Below are positions 1 to 10,367 of a stretch of 64,000 nt of DNA, piece by piece. The position numbers and the translations under genes were made by a program. Origin of the DNA: Muraenolepis orangiensis (taxonomy: Eukaryota; Chordata; Actinopteri; Gadiformes; Muraenolepididae); assembly GCA_027704905.1 (NCBI GenBank), contig JANIIK010000733.1, positions 62,001 to 126,000 of the forward strand. Reading direction: 5' to 3'. The stretch's first letter is position 1; the number at the start of each line of letters is the position of its first letter. The notes below the pieces were generated by a model that was not told the DNA's origin, did no database searches, and saw only the letters and a list, made by a program, of their open reading frames with translations.

Positions 1-165
1 CATATAACATACAACTACTAACTCAACTACCACATATAACATACAACTACTACCTCAACTACTAAATATAACATACTACTACTACCTCAACGACCACATA
101 TGAAATACTACTACTACCTCAACTACCACATATAACATACTACTACTACCTCAACTACCACTAAC
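1..165. repeat. Minisatellite, CTACTACCTCAACTACCACATA type
   Basis: This is a variant of the roughly 32-bp tandem repeat that recurs through the window, with units built around ctcaactaccacata. It touches the left edge of the window, so its full length is unknown. It lies directly before the conserved block at 166, as the same kind of repeat does at 34430-34980 and 54600-54803. Confidence 0.9.
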
Positions 166-1090
166 CCCGTCTCTGTGGTGAGCGGTGGCTGTCCTCTGTG
201 CTAACATCTCTCCCAGCCCATGTGGAGGGCCTTGTCAGCCTGGTCACTCCACAATACACTTTGCTCTGTTTACCCCCTTCAAGAAAGTTCAACACAACAA
301 CACCACTTTGCTCCTCATAATCACAAAGGTTCTATCTTGGACTCTATCTTGGAATCCGAGCCGAGCCTCGGTCCACCCTCACAGCCCTCATCCTGGCAGC
401 TAAGCATGCCAAGAGGAACAACACTAAACACTAGCCTCTGTCTGCTACCAGGCTGACCCAATGACAAGCAGACTAGTCCTGAAGCTGTAAGCTATTATTA
501 AAGATGGACCTGAGCAGAGTTTAGTTCATGGAATCACTCGTTATGGTAATGACTCTGGTTTGACACTAGAGGGAAGCGCTGACTTGGCTTGTGGACATGC
601 ACACATACTGCTATGACTGGAATCTCCAGAGACTCTTATGAGAACATCAGCCCTACATTTCCACTAGCATTTAGTCCCTCAAGAGACACAGCTGCACATC
701 TGCTGAAAGAGGACATCATTAAAATCACTACAGTTCACTGATAACAGAATATGTTTAATGTACCACATCTTTTAGTGATGTGGGTTTGGTCTCTTAGACA
801 ACCATGATAAATGTGTTCCCACCACCAGCCTGCTAGAGTTCCTACGTCTCCCTGAGAGATACTGAATGTCTTTTGAGACATATTTGATACTTTTAGATGT
901 TTCTAAGAGCAGAAACCTGGACATCCACCTGAAGTAGTATTTTATGAAGTGACATGAAGTCAGTCTGACACACATGGGTCATTTGGTCATCAGAGATACA
1001 CACCATAGCTTTAATTCAACCGAGGTTTTAAGTTGTTTCCCCATTCTGAATAAAGGATTGTTTTATATGTATGTATGTATAATATGTATG
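166..1090 (+). other. Decayed IgL unit 1 (conserved block and diverged cluster 3' flank)
   Basis: This stretch is nearly identical to 34980-35880 and 54805-55720. The part from about 610 to 1060 aligns with the 3' flank of the functional IgL clusters: it shares the ctccagagactctt start, the agagatactgaatgtctttt middle and the gaagtgacatgaagtcagtctga end. No C or J exon follows; the homology runs out into TATG repeats and a solo LTR. The part at 166-480 has short open frames with no recognisable domain. It could hold a scrambled V framework-3 remnant, because it follows the V pseudogene in the other units, but I cannot confirm this. Confidence 0.6.
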
Positions 1091-1100
1091 TATGCATGTT

Positions 1101-1751
1101 TGTCACGGATTGAGTTAGGACACAAATGCAGCACACGGGACACCAAGGACAGTTTGTAATATTTAATGTCAATGATCACTCAGTTGAACCAGACGGGGAC
1201 AGACAGAGAGGTAGTCGGGGACAGGCAGACGATCAGGAGCCGGGTAGGACAGACGAACCAGACAGGGACAGACAGAGAGGTAGTCGGGGACAGGCAGCAG
1301 ATCAGGAGCCGGGTAGGGCAGACGAACCAGACGGGAACAGACAGAGAGGTAGTCGGGGACAGGCAGCGGATCAGGAGCCGGGTAGGGCAGACGAACCAGA
1401 CGGGGACAGACAGAGAGGTAGTCGGGGACAGGCAGACGATCAGGAGCCGGGTAGGGCAGACGAACCAGACAGGGACAGACAGAGAGGTAGTCGGGGACAG
1501 GCAGACGATCGGGGAACAGTCGAGGCAGGCAGGTCCGGGGCAGGCAGGGTCGGTAACAGGAATCGGTCTGGGAAGTAAACACTGGAGAGTCTGCATAATC
1601 AGGAACAATCTGGTGAAGAGTGAGTGTGTGGAGGTGGGCTTAAATAGAATTATTAAATAGGTTGATTGAGATGCGCTGCAGGTGAAGGGTGAGAATTACC
1701 ACGGGCTGATGCTGCCCTCTGGTGGAGGCAGGGAGAATAGCTATTGTGACA
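1101..1751 (-). mobile_element. Solo-LTR-like element with internal 69-bp tandem repeats
   Basis: The element begins TGTCACGGATTG and ends GATT-like TTGTGACA, giving short terminal inverted repeats of LTR type (TG...CA). It sits in a TATG microsatellite, so the target duplication is ambiguous. About five 69-bp units (gaaccagacggggacagacag...) fill 1190-1520. They make open frames on both strands, which are artefacts of the repeat. Relatives of the same insertion lie at 55757-56337 (fewer 69-bp units), 36128-36470 and 42531-42743 (internally deleted). The layout resembles the Gypsy solo LTR at 36787-37416. Minus orientation is inferred from that relative. Confidence 0.6.
1711..1725 (-). promoter_or_regulatory. 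CTCF-like motif in the LTR-like element
   Basis: Read on the minus strand, this fits the CTCF core consensus CCASYAGRKGGC without mismatch (CCACCAGAGGGCAGC). The same motif is kept at 36239-36253, 42703-42717 and 56297-56311. Binding is not shown. Confidence 0.4.
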
Positions 1752-2012
1752 ATGTATGTACAATGTATGTATAATAGGTATGTATGTATGTATGTATGTA
1801 TGTATGTGTGTATCATGTGTATGTGCATATAGTATGTATAATATGCATGAATGTATAATGTGTATATAATATGTATGTATGTATAATATGTAGGTTTGTA
1901 TGTATGTATAATATGTATGTATGTGTAATACGTATGCATGTGTGTATAATATGTATGTATAATATGTATGCATGTATCTATAATATGTATGTATATTATG
2001 TATGTATCTAGC
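1752..2012. repeat. (TATG)n-rich microsatellite
   Basis: Imperfect TATG/ATAATATG repeats. The corresponding arrays in the other decayed units are at 38781-39145, 35920-36128, 42165-42530 and 56338-57018. Open frames through them (MYVCMYVC, YIHTYIHT) are artefacts. Confidence 0.9.
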
Positions 2013-2622
2013 ATGCGTGTTAAGACCGTGAGTTTGATCCTCTGCCCGTTAGATTAGTCAGGTCCCAGGACTGTTATCAACCGGCCTGTTGAAGGCTCTC
2101 TCTAAACTGTTTTAATGTGTCACTTCCTTACTTTCTAACTTGGTATATGGATCTATTCTGATGTGTAGGGCTGAGGGTTTCATTTGAATGGTCCTGTATA
2201 GCATGTTGAGACTGTTAATGTCATAAAGGTTAGTATTTATGGATGTATTACTATGTGTTATTTAGTCACTAACCACTCAAAGTGAATTCACATACATGTC
2301 CTGCATGAATGCACTATTGTAAGTCACTTTGGACAAAGTGTCTGCTATATGCCTGTAATGTAATGTAATGTTATGTAATGTGATGTAATGTAATGTAATG
2401 TAATGTAATGTAATGAGCAGGTATGGTTTCAACATTTTGCCCACAGGTAGACTTTGGACATTGGGATTCAAACACAGAACATTTTGTCTAGGGATGGGCT
2501 GTTATTATTTATATAATCACATATTATGACATTTGTCTTCTAATATAAAAAAAATATTAAAAAAAAACATATTTACACAATAACTAACTAAATAAGATAA
2601 ATAAATAAATGGGAATAAAAAT
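2013..2622 (+). other. Conserved spacer block with an L2-type LINE/SINE tail
   Basis: The segment matches 39146-39950 and 57019-57560. At 2318-2415 it contains a sequence ending in ctgtaatgtaatgtaatg repeats after cactttggacaaagtgtctgcta. This is the typical 3' tail of fish L2-family LINEs or of SINEs that share that tail. No gene is seen in the rest; 2490-2620 is AT-rich. Confidence 0.6.
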
Positions 2623-3284
2623 CCATCCATCCATCCATCTTCTCCCGCTTATCCGAAATCGGGTCGCGGAGGTAGCAGCTCCAGCAGGGGACTCCAAACT
2701 TCCCTCTCCCTGGCAACATCGACTAGCTCTAACTGGGGGATCCCGAGGCGTTCCCAGGCCAGTGTGGAGATGTAATCACCCCACCTGTACCTCGGTCTGC
2801 CCCGTGGTCTCTTCCCAGTTGGATGTGCCTGGAAAACGTCCCTCGGGAGGCGACCAGGAAGCATCCTTACTAGATGCCCGAACCACCTCAACTGGCTCCT
2901 TTCTACGCGAAGGAGCAGCGGCTCTACTCCGAGTCTCTCACGAGTGACTGAGCTTCTCACCCTATCCCTCAGGGAGATACCAGCCACCCTCCTGAGGAAA
3001 CTCATTTCGGCCGCTTGTATTCGCAATCTCGTCCTTTCGGTCATTACCCATTGCTCATGGCCATAGGTGAGGGTAGGAACGAAGACTGATCGGTAGATCG
3101 AGAGCTTTGCCTTCTGGCTCAGCTCTCTTTTGGTTACAACGGTGCGCCAAAGTGCACCCAATACCGCTCCCGCTGCACCTATTCTCCTGTCAATCTCACG
3201 CTCCATCCTCCCCTCACTCGAGAACAAGACCCCGAGATACTTGAACTCCTTCACTTGGGATAAGGACTCCCTCCCTACTTGGAG
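2623..3284 (-). mobile_element. 5'-truncated Rex3-like (RTE clade) LINE, RT C-terminal part
   Basis: A 201-residue open frame (3254 to 2649, minus) encodes the part of a non-LTR reverse transcriptase that follows the catalytic core. It has EFKYLGVLFSSEG near the start and RWFGHLVRM and RPRGRPRYRW further on. The 3' end runs into (GGAT)n at 2623-2640, a tail type known for Rex3. The element is flanked by a 7-bp target duplication TAAAAAT (2616-2622 and 3285-3291). The paralogous site near 39947 is empty, so this insertion came after the duplication of the surrounding block. The RTE/Rex3 assignment rests on remembered family features. Confidence 0.75.
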
Positions 3285-3291
3285 TAAAAAT

Positions 3292-3530
3292 AGAAAAGGT
3301 AAAGAAAAGTGACTTGAGTGAGTGGTGGTGAGCTGGTTTGCTCATTATATAATTTGGATTCCATTAATGATTGATATCATTATATAATTGTATATGATCA
3401 ATATATTATAATGATGACATTTAATGTCTTATATAATAAACATAATAAATAAAACAACCGTAAAGAAAAGTGAAACAAACTAAAGGCATTAAACGGTGGT
3501 GCATACAGGTGGGTCAGGTCTGGAAACAAA
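3292..3530. other. AT-rich spacer, no gene seen
   Basis: The segment matches 39950-40300 in the second decayed unit. Its short open frames have no recognisable domain. A run of G follows at 3580-3593. Confidence 0.5.
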
Positions 3531-3589
3531 CATGTCCAAACTGATCGTGAAAAGATACAAAGACAGTGGAGTGGGTGTGGGGGGGGGGG

Positions 3590-4292
3590 GGGGTCTTCAG
3601 AGTGGGAGGTGGGCCTCGTTGACGAGGCTGGAGGCTGTGGGGAAGAAGCTGTGTTGTTGTACAGTTCTTGACCTGATGGCCCTCAGCCTCCTGCCGGAGG
3701 GGAGCGGGGCAGAGAGACTGAGGCCTGGGTGAGAGGGGTCGGCCCTAATCTTCCTGGCCCGCTTCAGGGCCCTGGAGTCATGCAGGGTCTGGAGGGAAGG
3801 CAGGTGGCAGCCGATCACTCTCTCCGCAGAGCGGATGACACGCCGCAGGTTGGACTTTTGCAGTGGCAGCGGGAAACCAGGTGGTGATGGAGAAGGTGAG
3901 GATGGACTCAATGATGGAGGTGTAGAAGAGAACCATCATGGACTGAGGCATGTTGAATTCTCAGCTGCCGCAGGAAGAACAGCCTCTGCTGGCCTTCTTG
4001 GTCAGGGAGCTGATGTTCAGATCCCACTTGAGGTCCCGGGAGATGATGGTGCCCAGGAAGCGGAAGGAGTCCACGGGGAGGGGGGCTGGGCTATTTCAGA
4101 AGTCTACAACCATCTCCACTGTTTTTAGAGCGTTGAGCTCCAGGTTGTTACCACCGCACTAGGTCAGCAGTCTGTCGATCTCCCTCCTATAGGCAGACTC
4201 GTCACCCCCAGAGATGAGTCCGTTGAGTGCGGTGTCGACTGCAAACTTCAGGAGCTTGACAGACTTGTGGCTGGAGGTGCAGTTGTGTGTGT
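3590..4292 (-). mobile_element. CR1/L2-like LINE fragment, 3' half (split by a nested insertion)
   Basis: On the minus strand the open frame at 3911-3597 encodes the end of a CR1/L2-type ORF2 (ERVIGCHLPSLQTLHDSRAL, then PSGRRLRAIRSRT). Further upstream in the element, at 4200-4270, lies a degenerate catalytic region reading KLLKFAVDTALNGLIS, where FADD is expected. The next upstream piece, GSPQGCVRSPLLFSLY, is found at 5479-5545. The element was therefore interrupted by the plus-strand LINE at 4293-5475. Several frameshifts make it non-functional. Confidence 0.7.
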
Positions 4293-5475
4293 CGGAACCA
4301 CGGCGACTGACTACTGGAGTTCCACAAGGATCGGTCCTGGGTCCTCATCTCTTCTCCCTCTACACAACGTCCCTTGGTCCTATTATCCACTCCCATGACT
4401 TTTCCTACCACTGCTATGCTGACGACACCCAACTGGTCTTGTCGTTTCCCCCCTCGCACACGCAAGTGGAAACACGCATTGCCGCGTGCTTAGCAGACAT
4501 CTCAAATTGGATGCACACCTAAAGCTCAACCTGGACAAGACTGAGCTAGTGTTCTTCCCGGAAAAGGGCTGTCCGCACCGAGACCTGGCTGTCACCATTG
4601 ATGATGCTGTGGTGACACCTACTCGGACCGCAAGGAAACAACTGTCTGTGACACGCTCCTGCAGATTCCTCCTCTACAACATAAGGAGCATTCGGCCTTT
4701 TCTCACTGAAAAAGCTGCACAGGTGCTCATCCAGGCTCTTGTCATCTCCGGCTGGACTACTGCAACTCCCTCCTTGCTGGCACCCCGGCATTTGCCATCA
4801 GGCCCCTGGAGCTCATTCAGAAAGCTGCAGCTCGCCTGGTGTTCAACCGCCCCAAATACTCCCACACCTCTACCATCCTTCGGACTCTACACTGGCTACC
4901 TGGAGCTGCTCGCATCCAGTTCAAGACCTTGGTGCTAGCCTACAAGGCAGTAAAAGGTACTGCTCCATCCTACCTCCAGGCAATGGTCAAGGCCTACATC
5001 CCAGCCCGTCCACTTCGCTTGGCTTCTTCGGGCCGTCTGCTTGCCCCCTCACTTAGGGGCCCGTGTGGCCGATCTACGTGTTCACGGCTCTTCTCCGTCC
5101 GGGCTCCAATTCCGTGGAACAAACTCCCCACGGAGGTCACGACTGCAGAGTCACTCCCCATCTTCCGCGTAGGCTGAAAACCCATCTCTTCAGGACACAC
5201 TTCCCGGATCCTTCCTCGTAGCGCTAAGTCAATTAAGTCAGTCAAAAGTAGATTATATATTGTAGATATTGTTCTAGATATTGTTGCATATTGTTTGCCA
5301 ACTTATTGTACTTTTTACATTTTTGCCTGAATTATTGTACTTCTACCTGAGCACTGGTTCAGTTATTGGAGACTTGTTAGAAATTAAATGCACTTTTGAC
5401 TTCTGGTGAGGAGTTGTTCTCTTACCTTCCTTTGCTAAATGACTGTAATGAGTAATGTAATGTAATGTAATGTAA
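4293..5475 (+). mobile_element. L2-like LINE, 5'-truncated, nested in another LINE
   Basis: Reverse-transcriptase motifs appear in order on the plus strand: GVPQGSVLGPHLFSLYT, then CYADDTQL with the catalytic ADD, NLDKTELVFF, then the C-terminal RLVFNRPKYSHTSTILRTLH and WNKLPTEV region. The frame is broken at about 4500, 4740 and 5175. The element ends with tgactgtaatgag and then a (TGTAATG)n tail at 5441-5475, typical of fish L2. Both flanks belong to one older minus-strand LINE, so this is a nested insertion. Confidence 0.75.
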
Positions 5476-5545
5476 TGTGTACAGGGAGAAGAGTAGGGGA
5501 GAACGAACGCAGCCTTGTGGGGAGCCTGTGTTCCACTCCTTCTGT
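5476..5545 (-). mobile_element. Upstream piece of the interrupted CR1/L2-like LINE
   Basis: The minus strand encodes GSPQGCVRSPLLFSLY, the RT motif that should precede the piece ending at 4292. Rejoining the flanks across 4293-5475 restores the motif order. Confidence 0.65.
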
Positions 5546-5554
5546 ATTATAATG

Positions 5555-5880
5555 TTTCTACTGTTATAGTAGCTTATAGTAGGTTACTGTTGAAGGTTTT
5601 ATAGTAGGTTATAGTAGGTTACTGTTGTAGGTTTTATAGTAGGTTTTCTACTGTACTGCACACCACTGTGCTCTAATTCAGGGTTGTCTGTGCTAAGTGT
5701 GTGGACCTGGTATCTGTCTGTGTGTTCACCTGGTATCTGTCTGTGTGTTCACCTGGTATCTGTCTGTGTGTTCACCTGGTATCTGTCTGTGTTTAGGTGT
5801 GTTCACCTGGTATTGGACTGTGTTTAGGTGTGTTCACCTGGTATTGGACTGTGTTTAGGTGTGTTCACCTGGTTAACATA
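5555..5880. repeat. Short tandem repeats (ATAGTAGGTT and GTGTTCACCTGGTAT types)
   Basis: Two small arrays: 5570-5650 repeats atagtaggttactgtt, and 5700-5875 repeats tgtgttcacctggtatctgtc. The second contains a CACCTG E-box in each unit. No gene is seen. Confidence 0.7.
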
Positions 5881-6720
5881 TAACTAACATATCTTTTTTT
5901 ATAAATATTTTCTTTTTATAAGATATTTGCATAAAATCATCTGCTAATGATTCGGAATGTAAAAATAGAGGATAATCAAAATAAACTACCTTTCTACATT
6001 CTCTGTAATCATTCATCATCACAATCATCCCCATCATCACTTCCATCACCTATTTATCCCTCAATACCCATTGTCTTCAGATATCCCGAATTCAGAATTC
6101 AGACTTCACAACATTAACTTTATTTATCCCGGGGAGAAATTAAGGTGCAACGAGTTGACACAGGGAATAATATGCACACACAAATATACTAATACCTAGA
6201 AGCCTAAAAACTAAATAACAACACTAACGAAGACAAACTAGTATAAACAAATATAACTAAAAGATACTCTAAATGAGAATCTAAATTATTTTCGGATGAT
6301 TGGCACAATTACAGTATTAGTACAGTATATGTACGTAAGATAATAAATACAACATACACAAACACAACTAAACGTATAAGTAGACAAATTGTCAGTAGAC
6401 TACATCTATAAAAACATACTCAGAATGAATACTGAAAAAGTGAGTGTGAAAAGTGAAAAGTTAAAATTTGAATTTACATGATGCAAATTCAGTTAAAGGA
6501 ATTTACAGTGCGGTTGACCAAAGAATTAATAATACAGTGCATTGACATCGGTTCACTGAGTCTCCACTGTCCCTCTCACGACCGCGAGGTATATGAAGTT
6601 TAGAGACTGTATGGGCCGCAGGAGAAGTGACTTCGGTGGCGTTCTGTGGTGCACCTGGGTTGGATTGTGAATTCTGTTGCTACGAAGGTCTATCTGTATG
6701 AGGTCAGCAACCTGAAATGG
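5881..6720 (-). mobile_element. AT-rich spacer with a non-LTR retroelement remnant
   Basis: The string tttatttatcccggggagaaatt at 6117-6140 is typical of the 3' end of many fish LINEs read on the minus strand. The stretch at 6590-6660 (ggccgcaggagaagtgacttc, then gtggcgttctgtggtgcac) resembles the coding end of such an element. There is no intact frame, and the family cannot be named from what is visible. An exact octamer ATGCAAAT at 6481 is probably chance. Confidence 0.35.
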
Positions 6721-7340
6721 CGAAGACTTGGTGATAGTATGTATGTACCAAATGAATACTACGCCAGCTTGTCGCAAGCAAATACCTGCCTACTCAGACA
6801 CCCCAACAGGACGCTCCCCAGCTTGACCCCCAGCGACAAACCGCCAGCCTTCTGACCCGATCCTGCTAACGATACTCTGTGGCGTCTTCTGATACATCAC
6901 CTCGCATTCCCAAGCCACACGACAACCAGGAAGACAGACTGCATCTCGAAGCTTACCATCCGAACTGGTAGATAAAACATCTTCAGCATACGTATTGCAA
7001 ACACGTTGAAAAAGGACCGGAGCACATCCACAAAGGAAGTAGAAGAACGGCTCTTGGCCCTTCATTGATAAACCGCCCTCAGCAGTATCTTGGTCCAAGA
7101 CCAGTTTTGTTGTCCAGAAGTAACCCCCCAGGATAATTTAATTCCTGTTGATCCATTTCTACAACCTGATGGCCTGCGCGTACCCACCTAATAAGGCCAA
7201 ACACAATACTAAGCCCCTCACATAGTGTGCACAGGTCCTCTACAAACGTCTTGATATTTAGCATTACAGAAAAACAAGGGATTAGATCAACTGCAAAAAG
7301 ATGGACAAAAGTGTGGGTATTGAAATTACTACATAATAAC
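6721..7340. other. No gene recognised; partial duplicate of 25575-25800
   Basis: The segment around 7140-7335 matches 25660-25800 (ctacaac..gatggcctg, tttgatatttagc-ttacagaaaaacaaggg) with many small insertions and deletions. The open frames at 6790-7345 have no family resemblance. Confidence 0.45.
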
Positions 7341-9040
7341 AACAATGGACATAACCCATATTATATACAAACTACTTAGCTCAACTACCACACAATACTC
7401 CACTACTAGCACTCCAACTACCACAATGTTACGTCCATACTAACACTCAACTAAACACACATACCTTATATATACACTACGACCTCAACTACCACATATT
7501 ACATACAACTACTACCTCCGACACATACCACATATACATACTACTACTATCCTCACACTACCACACATCATTACAATACACTAACTACACCCAACCTCAG
7601 ACTACCACATATGACATCAACAACTACTACCGGTCAACTACCACATATTACATGACACTTACTACCTCAACTACCACATATTACATACAACCTACTACCT
7701 CACTGACAACATATACATACCCCTGACTACCTCAACTACCACCAGTTACATACAACTACTAGCTCATACTACCACACAATACAATACAACTACTACCTTC
7801 AAACTACCACATGGTTACATACCACATACTACTCCAACTACCACGTATTACATACAACTACTACCTAAACTACCAACATATTACCATACAACTACTACTT
7901 TTGTCAACTACACATGTACATACACTACTACCTCACTACCCACATATACATACAACAACTCACCTCAATACCCATATTATACATACAACTACTACCTCAG
8001 TTACTACCACATTATTACAACAACTACTACCTCACCTACCACATAGTGCATACAGCTACATATTTTCCGCCCACAATTTATAAAAGGGCTACAAAAGTTG
8101 TATATGTAGAGCGAACCCACTGACCTACAGTACAATAAACAGTGAGGAGCCTTCAGCTACCACATTGTGTTGATATACAACTACACCTCAACACACAAAC
8201 AAAGTCTAAATCAAAGTCGAAAAGTCAATGTTATTTGTCCACCAGTGGTCCGACATGGTTGTTCTACATATAGAGATCTGATTCAGTTTCTACGGGTCCA
8301 ACAGGGTGGAGTTGGCAGTATACTTCAACACGGAAGGACTAAAGCTAACAGGGCCCTAGTACCCAGAAAGGGTGGACTATCAGAGGCGAGAGGGTTAGGT
8401 TAATGGAATGATATAGGGTCACAAAACGACATCCTAACGAGTGAACCTTACGGTAAGCATTTGACGTGCAAGTGTGCATCGCGGTTTGATGTTGTGCAGG
8501 AAGGTTGTTGGATTAAATGATGAGTTGTACAATAGGCATGGTGGGAGCATGATGATAGACACAGTGCGCTGGGTGCGGTTGTGGTGTGTGGTGTGGTGTG
8601 GGGTGTTGGTGGTGTGTTGAGTGTGGGGTGTTTTTGGGTGGTAGTGTGCGTGTGTGGTGGTGTGTTGTTGGTGTGTGTGGGGTGTGTGTGTGTGTGACAC
8701 AGTGCTGGTGCGGATGTGTGTGTGTTGTGTGTGTGTGTGTGTGTTTGGTGTTGTGTGTTTTGTGGTGTGGGGGGGGTTTGTGTGGTGTGTGTGTGTGTGT
8801 GTGTTGTGTTGTTTTGTGTATGTTGTGTGTGGTAGTGTGTGTGTGTGTGTTGTGTGTGGGGGGGGGGGGGTTAAAACCAGGTCATATTTTGGGACATGGG
8901 AAAGGTGGGATTAGAGGGTACAGAGGGGGGGAGAAGGAGAGAAGGAGAAGAAGGAGAGAAGGGGAGAAGGGATAAGGTCGAGAGGGAGGGGGAGTAGAGG
9001 TCAGGATCAAGAGTCAACTATTATAAAAAGGTTACATATT
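7341..9040. repeat. Indel-ridden minisatellite and duplicated TG/GA block
   Basis: The part at 7341-8060 is the 32-bp-type minisatellite with frequent irregular single-base changes. The part at 8185-9035 follows the same order as the clean copy at 12205-12840: caaagtctaaatcaaag, tctacatatagagatctgattcagtttct, a TG-rich tract (8580-8870), a G run, the accaggt..atttgggaca..gg string, then a GA-rich tract. The scattered small indels suggest either rapid decay or uncorrected sequencing errors. No genes are seen. Confidence 0.65.
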
Positions 9041-10075
9041 ATCTACACTGCTACCTCAACTACCACATGTTATATACTACTACTACCTCAACTACCACAT
9101 GTTATATACTACTACTACCGCAACTACCACATGTTATATACTACTACTACCTCAACTACCACATGTTATATACTACTACTACCTCAACTACCACATGTTA
9201 TATACTACTACTACCTCAACTACCACATGTTATATACTACTACTACCTCAACTACCACATGTTATATACTACTACTACCTCAACTACCACATGTTATATA
9301 CTACTACTACCTCAACTACCACATGTTATATACTACTACTACCTCAACTACCACATGTTATATACTAGTACTACCTCAACTACCACATGTTATATACTAG
9401 TACTACCTCAACTACCACATGTTATATACTACTACTAACTCAACTACCACATGTTATATACTAGTACTACCTCAACTACCACATGTTATATACTACTACT
9501 AACTCAACTACCACATAGTATATACTACTACTAACTCAACTACCACATGTTATATACTACTACTAACTCAACTACCACATGTTATATACTACTACTACCT
9601 CAACTACCACATAGTATATACTACTACTAACTCAACTACCACATATTATATACTACTGCTACCTCAACTACCACATGTTATATACTACTACTAACTCAAC
9701 TACCACATGTTATATACTAGTACTACCTCAACTACCACATGTTATATACTACTACTAACTCAACTACCACATGTTATATACTAGTACTACCTCAACTACC
9801 ACATGTTATATACTACTACTAACTCAACTACCACATAGTATATACTACTACTAACTCAACTACCACATGTTATATACTACTACTAACTCAACTACCACAT
9901 GTTATATACTACTACTACTACCTCAACTACCACATGTTATATACTACTACTAACTCAACTACCACATATTATATACTACTGCTACCTCAACTACCACATG
10001 TTATATACTACTACTAACTCAACTAACACATATTATCTACCACTACTACCTCAACTACACCATATAATATACAAG
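9041..10075. repeat. 32-bp minisatellite array, about 31 units
   Basis: Near-perfect 32-bp tandem units (consensus core ctcaactaccacatgttata then tactactacta). Because 32 is not a multiple of three, all three plus-strand frames stay open and give spurious Thr/Tyr-rich proteins. Unit variants (gttata, agtata, attata; acctc or aactc) cluster towards the right end. Confidence 0.95.
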
Positions 10076-10367
10076 TAGATTCGATTAGATTAGATTCTAA
10101 TGTAATGTCATTGCACAGCACAGTACAGTACAGTGATAATAATGGAGCATCTAACCAGAGGGCACATGCTGCAGTAAAGTGGCTGGTGATATAATATCAT
10201 TTACAGTTTAAATGTACAGGTTAAAGACAGTCTAGGTATAAATGTGATATGAGCATGATAATGGCTATATGTATAGACAGGTAAGTGAGTATTTAACAGG
10301 TAGTGATCAGTGGTATGCCCTTATTGAAAGCAGGATACATATATATAAATGTAATAAATGTATAAAT
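10076..10367 (-). mobile_element. 3' UTR end of an L2-like LINE, with (TCTAA)n tail
   Basis: On the minus strand this is the terminal part of the LINE whose coding end lies at 11480-11785. It ends in a tagattctaatctaatcgaatc tail at 10076-10100. The same UTR end is seen at 20548-20813, 39377-39578, 43095-43230 and 50104-50470. Confidence 0.65.

Noticed and set aside
1126..1578. 150-codon Arg/Gly/Asp-rich protein
   Set aside because: Translation of the 69-bp repeat of a solo-LTR-like element; equally long frames exist on the other strand.
9067..9438. Long Thr/Tyr/Leu-rich open frames (TTTTSTTTCYILLLPQLPH) here and in the other 32-bp arrays
   Set aside because: They are produced in all three frames by the 32-bp tandem repeat and have no start context or domain.
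9041..10075. CRISPR-like direct repeats
   Set aside because: Units are contiguous tandem repeats without unique spacers, in a vertebrate genome.
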